In this document: positions 1 to 10,689 of the stretch, piece after piece | How positions within the stretch are numbered: the stretch's first letter is position 1 | How the letters are laid out: each line of letters opens with the position of its first letter | Assembly (NCBI GenBank): GCA_963920705.1 | Contig: OY987234.1 | Coordinates: forward strand, 3,999,351-4,063,350 | Source: Odiellus spinosus | Lineage: Eukaryota; Arthropoda; Arachnida; Opiliones; Phalangiidae | DNA length: 64,000 nt | Reading direction: 5' to 3' | The notes under the pieces: model-generated | Told to the model about the DNA's origin: nothing | Databases searched by the model: none | Seen by the model: only the letters and a program-made list of their open reading frames with translations | Position numbers and translations under genes: made by a program

Positions 1-371
1 TTAAGGAGTTTAATAATTAAAGATGAACTAATTGGCAAAACCCAATAACCATGGTCTTCTTCGTAATCCTAAGCCTACAATAGAATAAGTATTTCAGATC
101 CCTAGACAATAAAGAAAAGAAAAGGAACTCGCTAACCCCATTGACATGAACAAAGTTACGCGAGGAGGAACCCGGAGATAGAATAGTTTGAGTTGAAGAG
201 GAGCCGTTAAAGACGTCTCCTAAAGTATAAGAAGAAAAGGTAAAGGTAGAATGAATTATTGTATGAGCGAGAAGCGCTAGAGAAGTAATAGATTTGAGGA
301 ATCACTAGACAGATAGGAGAAAAACGCAATACAATTAAAAACGCTATAAGTATTTTTAAGCTTGAGTATAC
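1..371. other. Unassigned sequence beyond the gypsy protease
   Basis: I see no recognisable gene here. The protease reading frame stays open into this stretch to position 207, but retropepsin-like residues stop near 375, where the minus-strand frame turns hydrophobic and low in complexity. The reverse transcriptase that normally follows is absent. This is either the edge of a deletion or a junction with another element. Confidence 0.4.
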
Positions 372-680
372 CCAATTTCTACCACAAATATCCGGACATT
401 CTTCTGGTGAGACTAGTAAATCCAATTCTTCAGTTTTGTTCTGAAAAGTGACTGATACTTTCGTCATTTGTAGACCCTCTAATCGGTGACCATTGAAAGA
501 GGTTAACCTGGAAACCACCGGTTCTAATTTGCAATCCAGGTTTAGGTTACTCCATTTACTCCATGAGATGAGAGTGTATGCGGCACCTGTATCTAGCTCT
601 AGCGTGGTAGGGGTACTGTTAATATGTACTTCCAATACAACTGGCTTTGGCGCAGGTGTCATACAACGCAAATGGAACAT
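207..680 (-). pseudogene. Ty3/gypsy-type aspartic protease (partial)
   Basis: This is a retropepsin-like fragment of an LTR retrotransposon, which would process the Gag-Pol polyprotein. The frame shows the active-site triad context ELDTGAA about 28 residues in, followed by TLIS. A PDICGRNW segment resembles the LGRDWL block that closes Ty3/gypsy proteases. After roughly residue 102 the sequence is no longer protease-like. It lies in the same frame as the upstream nucleocapsid fragment, separated from it by a single TAA near 696. No RT, RNase H or integrase of this element is in the window. Family assignment is by motif and gene order only. Confidence 0.75.
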
Positions 681-695
681 AGTATACTCAGAATT

Positions 696-1079
696 CTAAG
701 TGTGTACCTTTCCTGATGGTTTATTAGCGTGATTAGAGCCTTTAGATCGTAGTTGATCTGTGAAGCATTTCTTCGTCAAATGACCAACTAATTTACATTT
801 CCCACATTGAGTTGAAAGGTAAGGGCAATTAGATGGTACATGGTCGGTTTTTCCACATCTGGAACATTCCTGTGTAATTTGATTCTTGGTATCCCGTTTA
901 GTTTCAGTACTTGGCTTAGAAGGTGTTTGGTTAATACCTTTCTTCCTTCGGCGCGGTTTAAGTTTAGGTGTCGCAGTTAGTTCGTTAACTTGAACCTGCG
1001 TGCCAGTAGTTCCTGACGGAGCCTTCAATGAAAGCGCGTTTTGCGAAGCCATGTCAATAGAAGTAGCTAGTTTCTTCAA
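696..1079 (-). pseudogene. Ty3/gypsy Gag nucleocapsid with two zinc knuckles
   Basis: This is the nucleic-acid-binding part of Gag. Two CCHC knuckles are visible, CSRCGKTDHVPSNC and CGKCKLVGHLTKKC, both CX2CX4HX4C and close together, as in K02A2.6/Mag-like gypsy elements. A basic stretch rich in K and R (KLKPRRRKKG) precedes them. The frame overlaps the capsid frame by 26 bases but is shifted by one, so capsid and nucleocapsid are separated by a one-base frameshift next to a run of T near 1,083. The break lies inside Gag rather than at a Gag-Pol border, so I read it as decay and not as programmed frameshifting. Confidence 0.8.
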
Positions 1080-1521
1080 ACAATCGCTCTTGAATCCTCT
1101 TGTCCTTCACCCCTATGACCAATTGGTCGCGCAGCGATCTATCTAAAAATCTATCAAAGTTACACGTGGCTGCAAGTCGTCGCAATCTGGCAACGTAAGT
1201 AGACAGTGGCTCGTTAGATTCCTGTTGGGCAGCGTGAAATTTGCAGCTTTCTACAATTTCTGAAGGTTTAGGGCAAAAGTGAGCAGTCAACGCTTTGAGT
1301 ATATCTTGAAACGTAGTTGCATCATTGTCTGGTAGTACCGGAGCAAGTAAATCATGTAGTAAATTGAAAATCTGTGGGCCGGCTGACGTTAAAAATATTT
1401 CCTTTTGTTTAGCACCGTCTACAATGCCATTCGCGAGAAAATATTGTTTCAGACGTGAAGAATACCTCTGGAAAGGCTCCACCGTTTCATCAAAAACAGA
1501 GATACAGCCGTAGGTAGGCAT
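1054..1521 (-). pseudogene. Ty3/gypsy Gag capsid-like domain
   Basis: This is a 155-residue frame with the retrotransposon-Gag pattern: FQRYSSRLKQYFLANG near the start, then KKEIFLTSAG-like helices (here QKEIFLTSAG), PSEIVESCKFHAAQQE, and LSTYVARLRRLAATCNF ending in LRDQLVIGVKD. That last block is characteristic of gypsy capsids. The start sits about 140 bases inside the likely LTR/primer-binding site, as expected for a gag start. The last residues after ERL are out of frame relative to the nucleocapsid. The protein would assemble virus-like particles in the cytoplasm, but this copy is interrupted. Confidence 0.8.
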
Positions 1522-1664
1522 GATCGCGGCAAGGGACGATGATCGAACTAAACTGCGTCGTAGCGAAAATAAGCCTTAGCGGGTGACAAGGCAAATAGGC
1601 GAGAGACGATAAAGGCAAAATTAAAAAGAAATAGCGCAGGCTCGAGTTGAATTCCGTCGCCAAT

Positions 1665-1843
1665 TGTTATGTCTTTTACTATATTATAATTTACTAGTCG
1701 TTTAGACATAATAGTTATTTAATACTGTTAATATTATTTTACATGTTATTATCATTACTAGCTCTCTGGCTTCTACAGCTAGACTGGCGATAATATATGT
1801 TAGTCTGGAGGAGAGAGAATTAGGTTCTCTCTTATTAGGAACA
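1665..1843 (-). repeat. Candidate 5' LTR of the gypsy remnant
   Basis: Read on the minus strand, this segment ends in ACATAACA, followed after two bases by TGGCGACGGAATTC, a plausible primer-binding site (1,650-1,662) that starts with the obligatory TGG. Read on the plus strand it runs TGTT...AACA, the usual LTR termini. The gag start lies 140 bases downstream on the minus strand. No second LTR is visible, so the outer border at 1,843 is inferred only from the terminal AACA. Confidence 0.35.
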
Positions 1844-2080
1844 ATGTCGCCATCTAGGCTTGGATACAACAAACATCTTAGCTCTATCCCGCAAACCGTT
1901 AATGTTAATAGAAATTACCTTCAAAGTCATGACCGGCTAAGACAAGGAGGGGCCATCTTGAACGCGCGGCGAGAAACCTCTGACCACCGCCAGGTTAGGG
2001 CTAGGCTTTCGAAAGTAAGTAGGCTTCTTCTGGGGGGTTGGAGACTCGGCAGAGAGCAAATGTTTGGTCCCGCGAGTGCT
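1844..2080. other. No gene recognised; junction segment
   Basis: This is more GC-rich than its surroundings, lying between the gypsy LTR candidate and the LINE ORF1 fragment. A 90-codon plus-strand frame exists (1,844-2,116) but has no recognisable motif. The segment may be a continuation of the ORF1 fragment with a broken frame. Confidence 0.3.
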
Positions 2081-2498
2081 TCAAACAACGGTCCACGTAG
2101 CAGAGGGAGCGCCTAAAGAAGTGGCGTCATCAACTTGCATGTCGACAGAAAGTGACGAAGTGACATCAACACCAGCACAAGCAAGCGGAGGAAAATCGCG
2201 CGCCACAGCCTCTCCAGAGGCCGGAGGCACTGTGACAGCGGTGGGGTAATCACCGGAGTGATCGAGGTCATCTACAGGTAGTGGGGCTGGGGCAGCAACT
2301 GGAAGAACTTCTTCTACGTTGTCACGAATCACACCAGGACAGTCACGAGCAGGATGACCATGACCTTCACAACGACGGCAAATAATACGTGGGCAATTTT
2401 TATAAACATGGCCCTCACCAAGACACTCATTGCAAACACGATTCTGTGCTTCATGGCGAACACGATAAAAAGCCTCGCGACCAATGGTATCCGCGCAT
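2081..2498 (-). pseudogene. LINE ORF1 fragment with CCHC zinc knuckles
   Basis: The minus strand stays open from about 2,490 to 2,081. It encodes two adjacent knuckles, CNECLGEGHVYKNC and CRRCEGHGHPARDC (both CX2CX4HX4C), followed by a low-complexity acidic/proline-rich tail. This layout is typical of the nucleic-acid-binding ORF1 of Tx1/L1- and I-like LINEs. It could belong to the same family as the LINE at 60.4-64 kb, but no overlap exists to test that. It ends abruptly at a family 1 repeat (2,499), which truncates it. Confidence 0.55.
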
Positions 2499-3773
2499 CA
2501 CATTTCACTATTTTGCTTTATAGGTTTAGTGAACCTTAATTCTTACTAATGCTGAATAAAAATTAAAGCGTTTAATTGAGGCTTCAATCTATTCGTAATT
2601 GAGACCCTGGTACAAATCTCGAAAGACAGAGATTAACTAACCTAACCTTACCTAAGTTGTAAAAGAGGGATGGACTAGTTCAATTGATTAACTAACCTAA
2701 AATACTACAAGAGGAACGGGTTAGCCCGAGTTATAGGGATTACCTAGTTGGAGGGATGGGCTATTTCCAGGGTTTAATTAACCTAATTTAACCTTAAAGA
2801 TTACATGATGGAATGGGTAACCCGAGGGATTAACTAGTTGGAACGATGGGCTAATTCGAGGAATTAACTAACCTAACCTAGCCTTAACTAAAATATTACA
2901 AATAGCCCGAGCTAAGGATTAACTAGTTGGAGGGATTGGCTAATTAGAGGGATTAACTAACCTAACCTCACCTTAAAGATTACCAGATGGACGGGGGAGG
3001 TCGAGGGATTAACTAACCTAGCCTACCTAAAATATTACAAGAGGGACGGGCTAGACCGAGCTAGAGATTAAATTTATAATTTTGAATCGCATCGACAAAA
3101 AATGAGCTTGGAAAGCGAAACAATTCTTTAAAGCAACAGAACATAATTCAGGAGACCAGAAAAATGTGGCCGTTTATTTAACTCGCCGACATCAATTTCC
3201 GTTTCGTATATCCTATTTAACATTCTAAATCTTTATTTTTTATTATACTTAAGATAGATGTGCTTTAGATACAGACTTCAATAATTGGCCAACTACTTAA
3301 TAGCAACGTTATTACGTAGTAGTAACGACGAAGCTATTGGATCAAGTATTTAAAAAATAAAGTAGAGATTGAGAACGTTAAACTATAAATTTCATGTGAA
3401 ATCGAGCTCTTGGCAGGATATGAAGTCCAACTCAAGTGATATTTAATCCCTAGAACTCTCATTGACAAATGTTTTTACAGTGACTTAATATATTAAATTG
3501 GCCCCATTTCTAGGTAATACGATTTACATTCAATCGCCTCGGTTTATTCGAGTACTCTACCCAAAAGATCGTGAGAAATAGGTCTCTTATCACCGAAATA
3601 TAGGTGAGAAACGATTGCCTAAACAATCGAAGACGTCACCATTGCACAAACGAGAGGGTTCGCCACAATTTTAAACGCTATCCTAAACCACGCATTGGTA
3701 CAGTGCATCTGTGAGTACCGAATCTTCAAATCTCGTTTATATAGGCCGAGAAGAGATATATTATTAAAGTTAA
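2499..3773 (+). repeat. Family 1 repeat, copy 1 (AACCT-rich)
   Basis: A ~1.3-kb noncoding repeat, nearly identical to 5,300-6,559 and present inverted at 30,081-30,440, 37,839-38,189 and 55,725-56,699. Its first half (about 2,630-3,070) is built from degenerate ~60-70 bp units carrying TAACTAACCTAACC-like motifs and GGGATTAACTAGTTGGA. The second half is unique sequence ending in GAGATATATTATTAAAG. No coding capacity is visible. Confidence 0.8.
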
Positions 3774-4755
3774 ACAAGTTGGTAAACCAAAATATAACCT
3801 CCCCGACCCCGACGTTAAGGTAATCTAACCTAACCTAACCCTACCTAAAATAAAAGATGAAAAGAAATGTAGAGTATTGGATGAGTAGAGGAAACAGCGT
3901 GCATTTCAATCATTATTCTCTATTTTACGGAGTATAAGTATTTTCCCTTAACAGAGAATGCAAAAGAATTATATGCGGCAGGTCGTAGACTCTTTAATAT
4001 ACACACCAAATGAAATGTCCTGCGTTACCCATAATTTTATGCGGCATGGCGTAGATTTCATAATTGACACACCAAATGAAATTTATTTTCTAAATAAATA
4101 TGTAAAATACATGTTCTTTTAATATAAATTATCATTAGAGCATAGGCTGTACTGTGTGATTATCTTTGAGATAATCCACTGATTTGATAAAGACGAAGGA
4201 TTTAGTCTGGGATGGCAATGAAGACAAGGAATTAAAACGACGAAGATTTTGTAGAAAGTTCCTCTTAGACAAACCAAGAAATATTGTAGACTGAATGTTC
4301 CATTTACAACCCATTTTCGGTAGATGATCGGCAATTACTTCCGGTACAGTTTTCGTCTAAAATTCTTGTTTTGACGTGCTAATAGAGGACCATTACTGAT
4401 ATTTTCATCATTCAAGTGATCCCAGTCATTGGAAGAATCAAAGGATTGAGCTGGTCGAGAGGTTATTTTCCAAACCGGCTGACAAGACGTTAGCTTCCAC
4501 TCCTATGATAAAAAAATATCTTGAATACTGAAATAGACTAATTTCCATACCGTTAATATTTATACTTGAATAGCTCCTTCTATGAAGAACTGTTGAATCT
4601 CATATGTCGAGTCCAAAAACACTCACTGCTTGCATGTTTCAATTCTTCGTAGCCAGGCCGTCTCTTTCTGGTGATAAATGAAAGCCGTGTCGCTGCTCTG
4701 TTGACTTCAAATGGTGATGACATTCTGCGCTGGTTGATTTTCTCACTTAAGTCAC
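3774..4755 (-). repeat. Family 2 repeat, inverted 3' half
   Basis: This starts with the reverse complement of the family 2 3' end (ACAAGTTGGTAAACCAAAAT, then CCTCCCCGACCCCGACG). It runs through the 60-70 bp CATTTCATTTGGTGTG units and the conserved peptide-coding block, and is cut at 4,755 by the foldback at 4,759. Confidence 0.8.
4335..4755 (-). pseudogene. Family 2 conserved coding block (two exon-like parts)
   Basis: The minus strand carries a frame containing SPFEVNRAATRLSF and RKRRPGYEELKHAS. After an interval ending in a T-rich tract and ATAG, a second frame of 55 codons (4,335-4,502) begins EWKLTSCQPVWK and ends FRRKLYRK-stop. The same two pieces are open in the copies near 25.0 kb and 58.9 kb. 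I do not recognise the protein. A captured host-gene fragment or the remnant of an element protein are both possible. Confidence 0.4.
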
Positions 4756-4758
4756 TAT

Positions 4759-5261
4759 TATACAAAAAAGAGGTTGCTTCGCACCCTTAAAAAAACTCTT
4801 TATCTAACTCGAATCAAACCCGTGAAGGGACAGAAATTATTTGTTAGAGAAAGAGCAATTTCATATCTTTAAAATTATAGTTAGTAGATTTAGTCTACTA
4901 CTTCAAAGATTTTATTACTATTATATATTTTCCAAAAAACGGATAAAGACGACCTAGGACTAATGATAAATATATATACATTAAAGGAACTCCATCTTTA
5001 GCTAATTTTATTAGTGATACTGATAGAATTTAAAATAAACATCAATGGGAGAGGACTTTTAACTAGGTCGTCTTTATCCGTTTTTTGGAAAATATATAAT
5101 AGTAATAAAATCTTTGAAGTAGTAGACTAAATCTACTAACTATAATTTTAAAGATATGAAATTGCTCTTTCTCTAACAAATAATTTCTGTCCCTTCACGG
5201 GTTTGATTCGAGTTAGATAAAGAGTTTTTTTAAGGGTGCAAAGCAACCTCTTTTTTGTATA
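4759..5261. mobile_element. Foldback element with ~200-bp inverted arms
   Basis: The arms 4,761-4,957 and 5,064-5,261 are almost perfect inverted repeats beginning TACAAAAAAGAGGTTGC and ending at AAACGGATAAAGACGACC, around a ~106-bp loop. A second copy lies at 56,723-57,182. Both abut the same end of family 1. No coding capacity, so this is a non-autonomous element. The TA dinucleotides at the borders would fit a Tc1/mariner-type target, but family 1 flanks only one side, so the target duplication cannot be verified. Confidence 0.75.
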
Positions 5262-5299
5262 ATTTCTGTCCTTTTTTCTCCAAAAATATATACCTTTTC

Positions 5300-6559
5300 C
5301 ACATTTCACTATTTTGCTTTATAGGTTTATTGAACCTTAATTCTTACTAATGCTGAATAAAAATTAAAGCGTTTAATTGAGGCTTCAATCTATTCGTAAT
5401 TGAGACCCTGGTACAAATCTCGAAAGACAGAGATTAACTAACCTAACCCTAAGTTGTAAAAGAGGGATGGGCTAGTTCAATTGATTAACTAACCTAAAAT
5501 ACTACAAGAGGAACGGGTTAGCCCGAGTTATAGGGATTACCTAGTTGGAGGGATGGGCTATTTCCAGGGTTTAATTAACCTAATTTAACCTTAAAGATTA
5601 CATGATGGAATGGGTAACCCGAGGGATTAACTAGTTGGAACGATGGGCTAATTCGAGGAATTAACTAACCTAACCTAGCCTTAACTAAAATATTACAAAT
5701 AGCCCGAGCTAAGGATTAACTAGTTGGAGGGATTGGCTAATTAGAGGGATTAACTAACCTAACCTCACCTTAAAGATTACCAGATGGACGGGGGAGGTCG
5801 AGGGATTAACTAACCTAGCCTACCTAAAATATTACAAGAGGGACGGGCTAGACCGAGCTAGAGATTAAATTTATAATTTTGAATCGCATCGACAAAAAAT
5901 GAGCTTGGAAAGCGAAACAATTCTTTAAAGCAACAGAACATAATTCAGGAGACCAGAAAAATGTGGCCGTTTATTTAACTCGCCGACATCAATTTCCGTT
6001 TCGTATATCCTATTTAACATTCTAAATCTTTATTTTTTATTATACTTTAGATACAGACTTCAATAATTGGCCAACTACTTAATAGCAACGTTATTACGTA
6101 GTAGTAACGACGAAGCTATTGGATCAAGTATTTAAAAAATAAAGTAGAGATTGAGAACGTTAAACTATAAATTTCATGTGAAATCGAGCTCTTGGCAGGA
6201 TATGAAGTCCAACTCAAGTGATATTTAATCCCTAGAACTCTCATTGACAAATGTTTTAACAGTGACTTAATATATTAAATTGGCCCCATTTCTAGGTAAT
6301 ACGATTTACATTCAATCGCCTCGGTTTATTCGAGTACTCTACCCAAAAGATCGTGAGAAATAGGTCTCTTATCACCGAAATATAGGTGAGAAACGATTGC
6401 CTAAACAATCGAAGACGTCACCATTGCACAAACGAGAGGGTTCGCCACAATTTTAAACGCTATCCTAAACCACGCATTGGTACAGTGCATCTGTGAGTAC
6501 TGAATCTGCAAATCTCGTTTATATAGGCCGAGAAGAGATATATTATTAAAGTTAAAAAA
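5300..6559 (+). repeat. Family 1 repeat, copy 2
   Basis: This is a near-identical copy of 2,499-3,773 in the same orientation, with a few small indels such as a shortened AACCTAACC tract near 5,440 and a missing ~12 bp near 6,044. It runs directly into the family 3 leader at 6,560. That junction is also seen inverted near 37,840 and near 28,930, so it is a stable joint of the larger repeat. Confidence 0.85.
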
Positions 6560-7227
6560 TCAAATGATAAGAAAATCATGCCAACTTTTTAATTACGGTG
6601 AATTAGGGTGAATATTATGGGATACTCATGAAATGACATAATAGTCAAAATTAGACGGCTGAAGAGGGCTACCCTAGTAAAAGAACCCAATAAATGCAAT
6701 TTTCCGTTAACGATAAAAAATGACATTAAAAAAAACTTATCAACTGTTTAATAAAATCAATTTTTGTTTATCAATTTAAAGCCAATTAATAAAGCTCGGC
6801 TAGTTATATGTTTTACCCTTTTCGTCTCCCATACAGGCATCTGTCTCTCTATTAACTCGAATTCGATGGATATTCATTATCATTCTACTGTTTAAGAAAT
6901 AAAATTTTGTTTACCATTTTGAAGCAATTAATAAAGCTCGGCTAAGCTTATGATTTCACCCTTTTGTAACCCATTCAGGCACCTTACTTTCTATTAACTC
7001 GAATTCGATGGATATTCCTTATCATTCTACTGTTTAAGAAATACAATTTTTGTTTATCATTTTGAAGCAATTAGTAAAGCTCGGCTAAGCTTAATATTTC
7101 ACCCTTTTGCAACCCATTCAGGCACCTTACTAACTATTACTTCATATACTTAATCAACATTTCATTATTGAAATCTGTGTTTAACTAGAGATACTCTTGT
7201 ACCTGATCGAAGTCTTATCAAATTTTT
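6560..7227 (+). repeat. Family 3 repeat: leader plus tandem 143-bp units
   Basis: A ~220-bp leader (6,560-6,780, with AGGGCTACCCTAGTAAAAGAA) is followed by three tandem units beginning GCAATTAATAAAGCTCGGCT at about 6,781, 6,924 and 7,067, a 143-bp period. A tail ending AAGTCTTATCAAATTTT is where family 2 has inserted. No open frame of interest. Confidence 0.75.
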
Positions 7228-7229
7228 AC

Positions 7230-7262
7230 CTCCCCGACTGAACTTTAGTTCAGGGGGAGGTT
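7230..7262 (+). other. Terminal hairpin of family 2
   Basis: CCTCCCCGACTGAACT and its near-complement AGTTCAGGGGGAGG form a stem with almost no loop. The hairpin recurs at 57,587, in inverted form near 11,625 and 27,085, and as a diverged but still complementary version (GAGTGAAC/GTTCAC) at 13,160. Compensatory change in the diverged copy suggests the structure matters. Confidence 0.6.
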
Positions 7263-8523
7263 TTACACTGATTGTGTCTGTGTGTGTGTGTGTTTCTGTG
7301 TGTGTGTCTGTGTGTGTGTGTCACTTCCTGTGTAAGCGGATATCCTGTGTAAGCGGAAATCACGTGACCTAGCTCGTGGAGCAAAAAGTCTAGAGACGTA
7401 ATCATACCAGCTTATCGTTCAATTCCGTTTAACGGGAATTACCTCCTTTAAGCGTGGCTGCCACATTAAGTTTCAAGTGTCGTGCAATTATATGCAACAG
7501 GACGTCTCCAATTGCATATTATCACCTTCCACCATCCACTTTACGGTCAAACCTCGATGCTGGACAGTTGAAGGCGATTATACGCAATGGGACGTCTCCC
7601 ACTGTTATAATCACCTCCGACCATCCCTACACCAAGGTCCAACCTCAAGTGTCCGATCTCAGCGGGCCATATTAGCGAGGCGTCCCTCACTAATATAGTC
7701 CACATCAACCTTCCACTCCACTCATCTCCTCCCTCTACGGGTCTTTGTGGTGCAGTTACCGAATGCCTAGGGTTACGATAAACGTCTAGACGTTGAGAAG
7801 GGGGGGTTTTCCCCAACTCTTCACGGTTACTCGCTCGATGAATAAAGGTTAGCGAAAGCTATATATACCCCTTTTCCATGCCCAAACTATTTTGGCCTTA
7901 TGCCGCGATTTCTTTTAGTAAATTGAAGCGTATAATGCATTTAAATTTTAATTTAATATCATAATATTGTTAAACTGAATCTAATAACTAGGCTGAAAAA
8001 TCAATTAAAAATTCGAGATAGTTTAGAAGATATTTAAGAAATTGTCCAAAAATTTAGTGAAATTTGACCGTTTAATACCAGCTTGAGTTGGCAACACGCG
8101 TTAAGCTGTTTTTTATATATCATTTAGTCCAAAAAGCAAAGGTATAACGGGCAGTATAGGCTAAGGCTTGCTGCAAACTTGGGGTGGATTGAAGAATCTA
8201 AATAAAGGTACGTTTACACGGGCATCCAAGATAGAAATGATATAAGATTTAAAGCTGAGGCGGATTGATACAAAATGTTAAACCTCTTTAGAAAAATGAT
8301 AGTGGTGAAAGCTCTCCTTGAACAAAAGTACAGTAGGTTTCCCGTGTTTAAAAAACAACAATTTTGAAGAAAAAATGGACATCTGATGTTGGAAAAAAAA
8401 TAGGCTTCAGTTTTCTCCACTATAAAACCAAGAAACATTTCCGATTTTTTTATAATCGAAATAAGCCGTGTACAGTGATCTTCGAGACGAGACGAGACGA
8501 GACGAGGCCAGACCAGACGAAAG

Positions 8524-8985
8524 AGAGCTATAATGACTTAAGGGAGATAATCAACCAGCATAGAATGTTATCACCATTTGAAGTCAACAGAGCAGCGACA
8601 CGGCTTTCATTTATCACAAGAAAGAGACGGCCCGGCTACGAAGAATTGAAACGTGCAAGCAGTAAGTGTTTTCGGACTTGACATATGAGATACCTACAGT
8701 CAGTAAAAGCTCGGCAGTTCTTCATACGGCCTCGTAATTGTAAACAGAAAAGGAGCTATTCTAACGGTATGGAAATTAGTCTACTTTCAGTCTTTTAAGA
8801 TATTTTTTTTATCGTAGGAGTGGAAGCTAACGTCTTGTAACCGGTTTGGAGAATAACCTCTCATAAACCAGCTCAATCCTTGGATTCTTGCAATGACTGG
8901 GATAACTTGTATGATGAAAATATCAGTAATGACCCTCTGTTAGCACGTCAAATCAAGAATTTCGGACGAAAATTGTACCGGAAGT
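8524..8985 (+). pseudogene. Family 2 conserved coding block, degraded copy
   Basis: The first part is open from 8,364 to 8,681 and passes through the GACGA microsatellite into SPFEVNRAATRLSF and RKRRPGYEELKRAS. A splice-donor-like GCA|GTAAGT follows at about 8,662. The downstream part begins EWKLTSC after TATCGTAG at about 8,817 but is closed by small indels. It is more decayed than the copies near 25.0 and 58.9 kb. Confidence 0.35.
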
Positions 8986-9533
8986 AATTATCAATCATCT
9001 ACCGACAATGGGTTGTAAATGGAACATTCAGTCTACAATATTCCTTGGTTTGTCCAAGAGGAACTTGCTACCATATCTTCGTCGTTTTCATTCCTTGTCT
9101 TCCTTGCCATCCCAGACTAAATTCTTCGTCTTTATCAAATCAGTGGATTATCAAAGATAATCACACAGTACAGCCTATACTCAAGTGTTAATTTATATTA
9201 CTTGTATTTTACATTTTTACTTATAAAATAAACATTTCATTTGGTGTGTCTATTAAGAAATCTATGCCCTGCCGCATATAATTATGGGTAACGCAGGGGT
9301 AACGCAGGACACACTTTTGCATTCTCTGAATCCTTGAGGTTAAGGGAAAATACTTATACTCCGTAACCTAGATGGGAAATAGAGAAGTGTGATTGAAATG
9401 CACGCTGTTTCTTCTACTCTTCCAATACTCCACATTTCTTTTCATCTTTTATTTTAGGTAAGGTTAGGATAGGTTAGGTTATGTTACCTTAACGTCGGGG
9501 TCGGGGAGGTTATATTTTGGTTTCCCAACTTGT

Positions 9534-9709
9534 TTCAAAAGTACCTTTGTCTATATTAATTCGAATTCAGTGGACGGTGGGAAGAGGAAACGACGACGAC
9601 GACGATTTCAGTTATCAAGCGCCGCGGGTCCATTGGAAAAGACATTACGTTTTCTGATGAAATTCGAGTTTAGATAAAGGGATAAACACGAACGTGTTTA
9701 TCCTAATAG
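9534..9709 (+). repeat. Family 3 tail
   Basis: This resumes the family 3 sequence interrupted at 7,227 (AAAGTACCTTTGTCT, a GAC triplet run near 9,590, GCGCCGCGGGTCC). It ends in the palindrome GGATAAACAC-gaac-GTGTTTATCC at 9,684-9,707. Confidence 0.7.
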
Positions 9710-10203
9710 CTCTCTTTCGTCTGGTCTCGTCTTGTCTCGTCTCCTGGTCTGCTAACGAAGTTCCCTCTACACGGCATCTTTTGATTATGAAAATAATCGG
9801 AAATGTTTCTTGGTTTTATAGTGGAGAAATCTGAAGCCTATTTTTTTCCAACATCAGATAACCATTTTTTATTCAAAACTGATGTTTTTTAAACACGGGA
9901 AACCTATTGTACTTCTGTCCAAGGGGAGTTTTCACGACTATAATTTTTCTTAAGAGGTTTAACATTTTGTATCAATCCGCCTCAGCTTTAAATCTTATGT
10001 CGTTTCTATCTTGGATGCCCGTGTAAACGTACCTTTATTTAGATTCTTCAATCCACCCAAAGTTTGCAGCAAGCCTTAGCCTATACTGCCCGTTATACCT
10101 TTGCTTTTTGGACTAAATGATATATGGAAAACAGCTTAGCGCGTGTTGCCAACTCAAGCTGGTATTAAACGGTCACATTTCATTAAATTTTTGGGAAATT
10201 TCT
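9710..10203 (-). repeat. Family 2 internal fragment, inverted
   Basis: This is the reverse complement of the family 2 interior corresponding to about 8,040-8,530, from the GACGA microsatellite to the AACACGCG/GTATTAAACGG region. Both ends are truncated. Confidence 0.75.
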
Positions 10204-10689
10204 TAAATAGCTTATCTACAGTTTAATAAATTAAATTTTTGTTCATCAATTTAGGACCACTTAATAAAGATCGCTAAGTTTATGTTTTAACCTTTTCGTA
10301 ACCCATTCAGCCACCTTTCTCTCTATTACTTCATATACCTTATCAATCTTTCATTATAGAAATCTTTGTTAACTAAGAGAAGCACTCGTAAACAATAAAC
10401 TATACTTTCTCTCTATTAACTCGAATTCAATGGATATTCCTTATCATTCTACTGTTTAAGAAATAAAATTTTTGTTTATCATTTTGAAGCAATTAATAAA
10501 AATCGGCTAAGCTTATGATTTCACCCTTTTGTAACCAATTCAGGCACCTTACTCTCTATTACTTCATATAATTTATCAATATTTCATTATTTAAATCTGT
10601 GTTTAACTAGAGAAACTCTCGTACCGAAAGAAGTCTTATCAAATTTTGTCAAAGTACCTTTGTCTGTATTAATTCGAATTCACTGGACG
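10204..10689 (+). repeat. Family 3 units
   Basis: Two to three diverged 143-bp units, with AAAATCGGCTAAGC instead of the usual AAAGCTCGGCTAAGC, and the AAGTCTTATCAAATTTTG tail. They are joined at about 10,690 to an inverted family 2 end. Confidence 0.7.

Larger units (their letters stand above)
7228..9533 (+). mobile_element. Family 2 element, complete copy (Helentron-like?)
   Basis: A ~2.3-kb element inserted in family 3: the flanks CAAATTTT and TCAAAAGTACC are contiguous in other copies. The 5' end is ACCTCCCCGACTGAAC with an immediate hairpin. The 3' end is GTCGGGGAGG followed by TTATATTTTGGTTTCCCAACTTGT, so short inverted CCTCCCCGAC/GTCGGGGAGG blocks sit near both ends. There is no obvious target duplication and the site is T-rich. 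A GT/GTCT microsatellite follows the 5' end and a GACGA microsatellite lies mid-element. T-T insertion, subterminal inverted repeats and an internal microsatellite are features of non-autonomous Helentrons (HINEs). That classification is inference. Confidence 0.6.

Noticed and set aside
2630-3070. True telomeric tract
   Set aside because: The AACCT motifs are degenerate, separated by other sequence and part of a dispersed repeat with several internal copies.
7454-7816. Small frames in the 5' half of family 2 as genes
   Set aside because: They reflect a ~90-bp internal duplication that happens to stay open. Frames differ between copies and no motif is visible. I kept only the better conserved 3' coding block.
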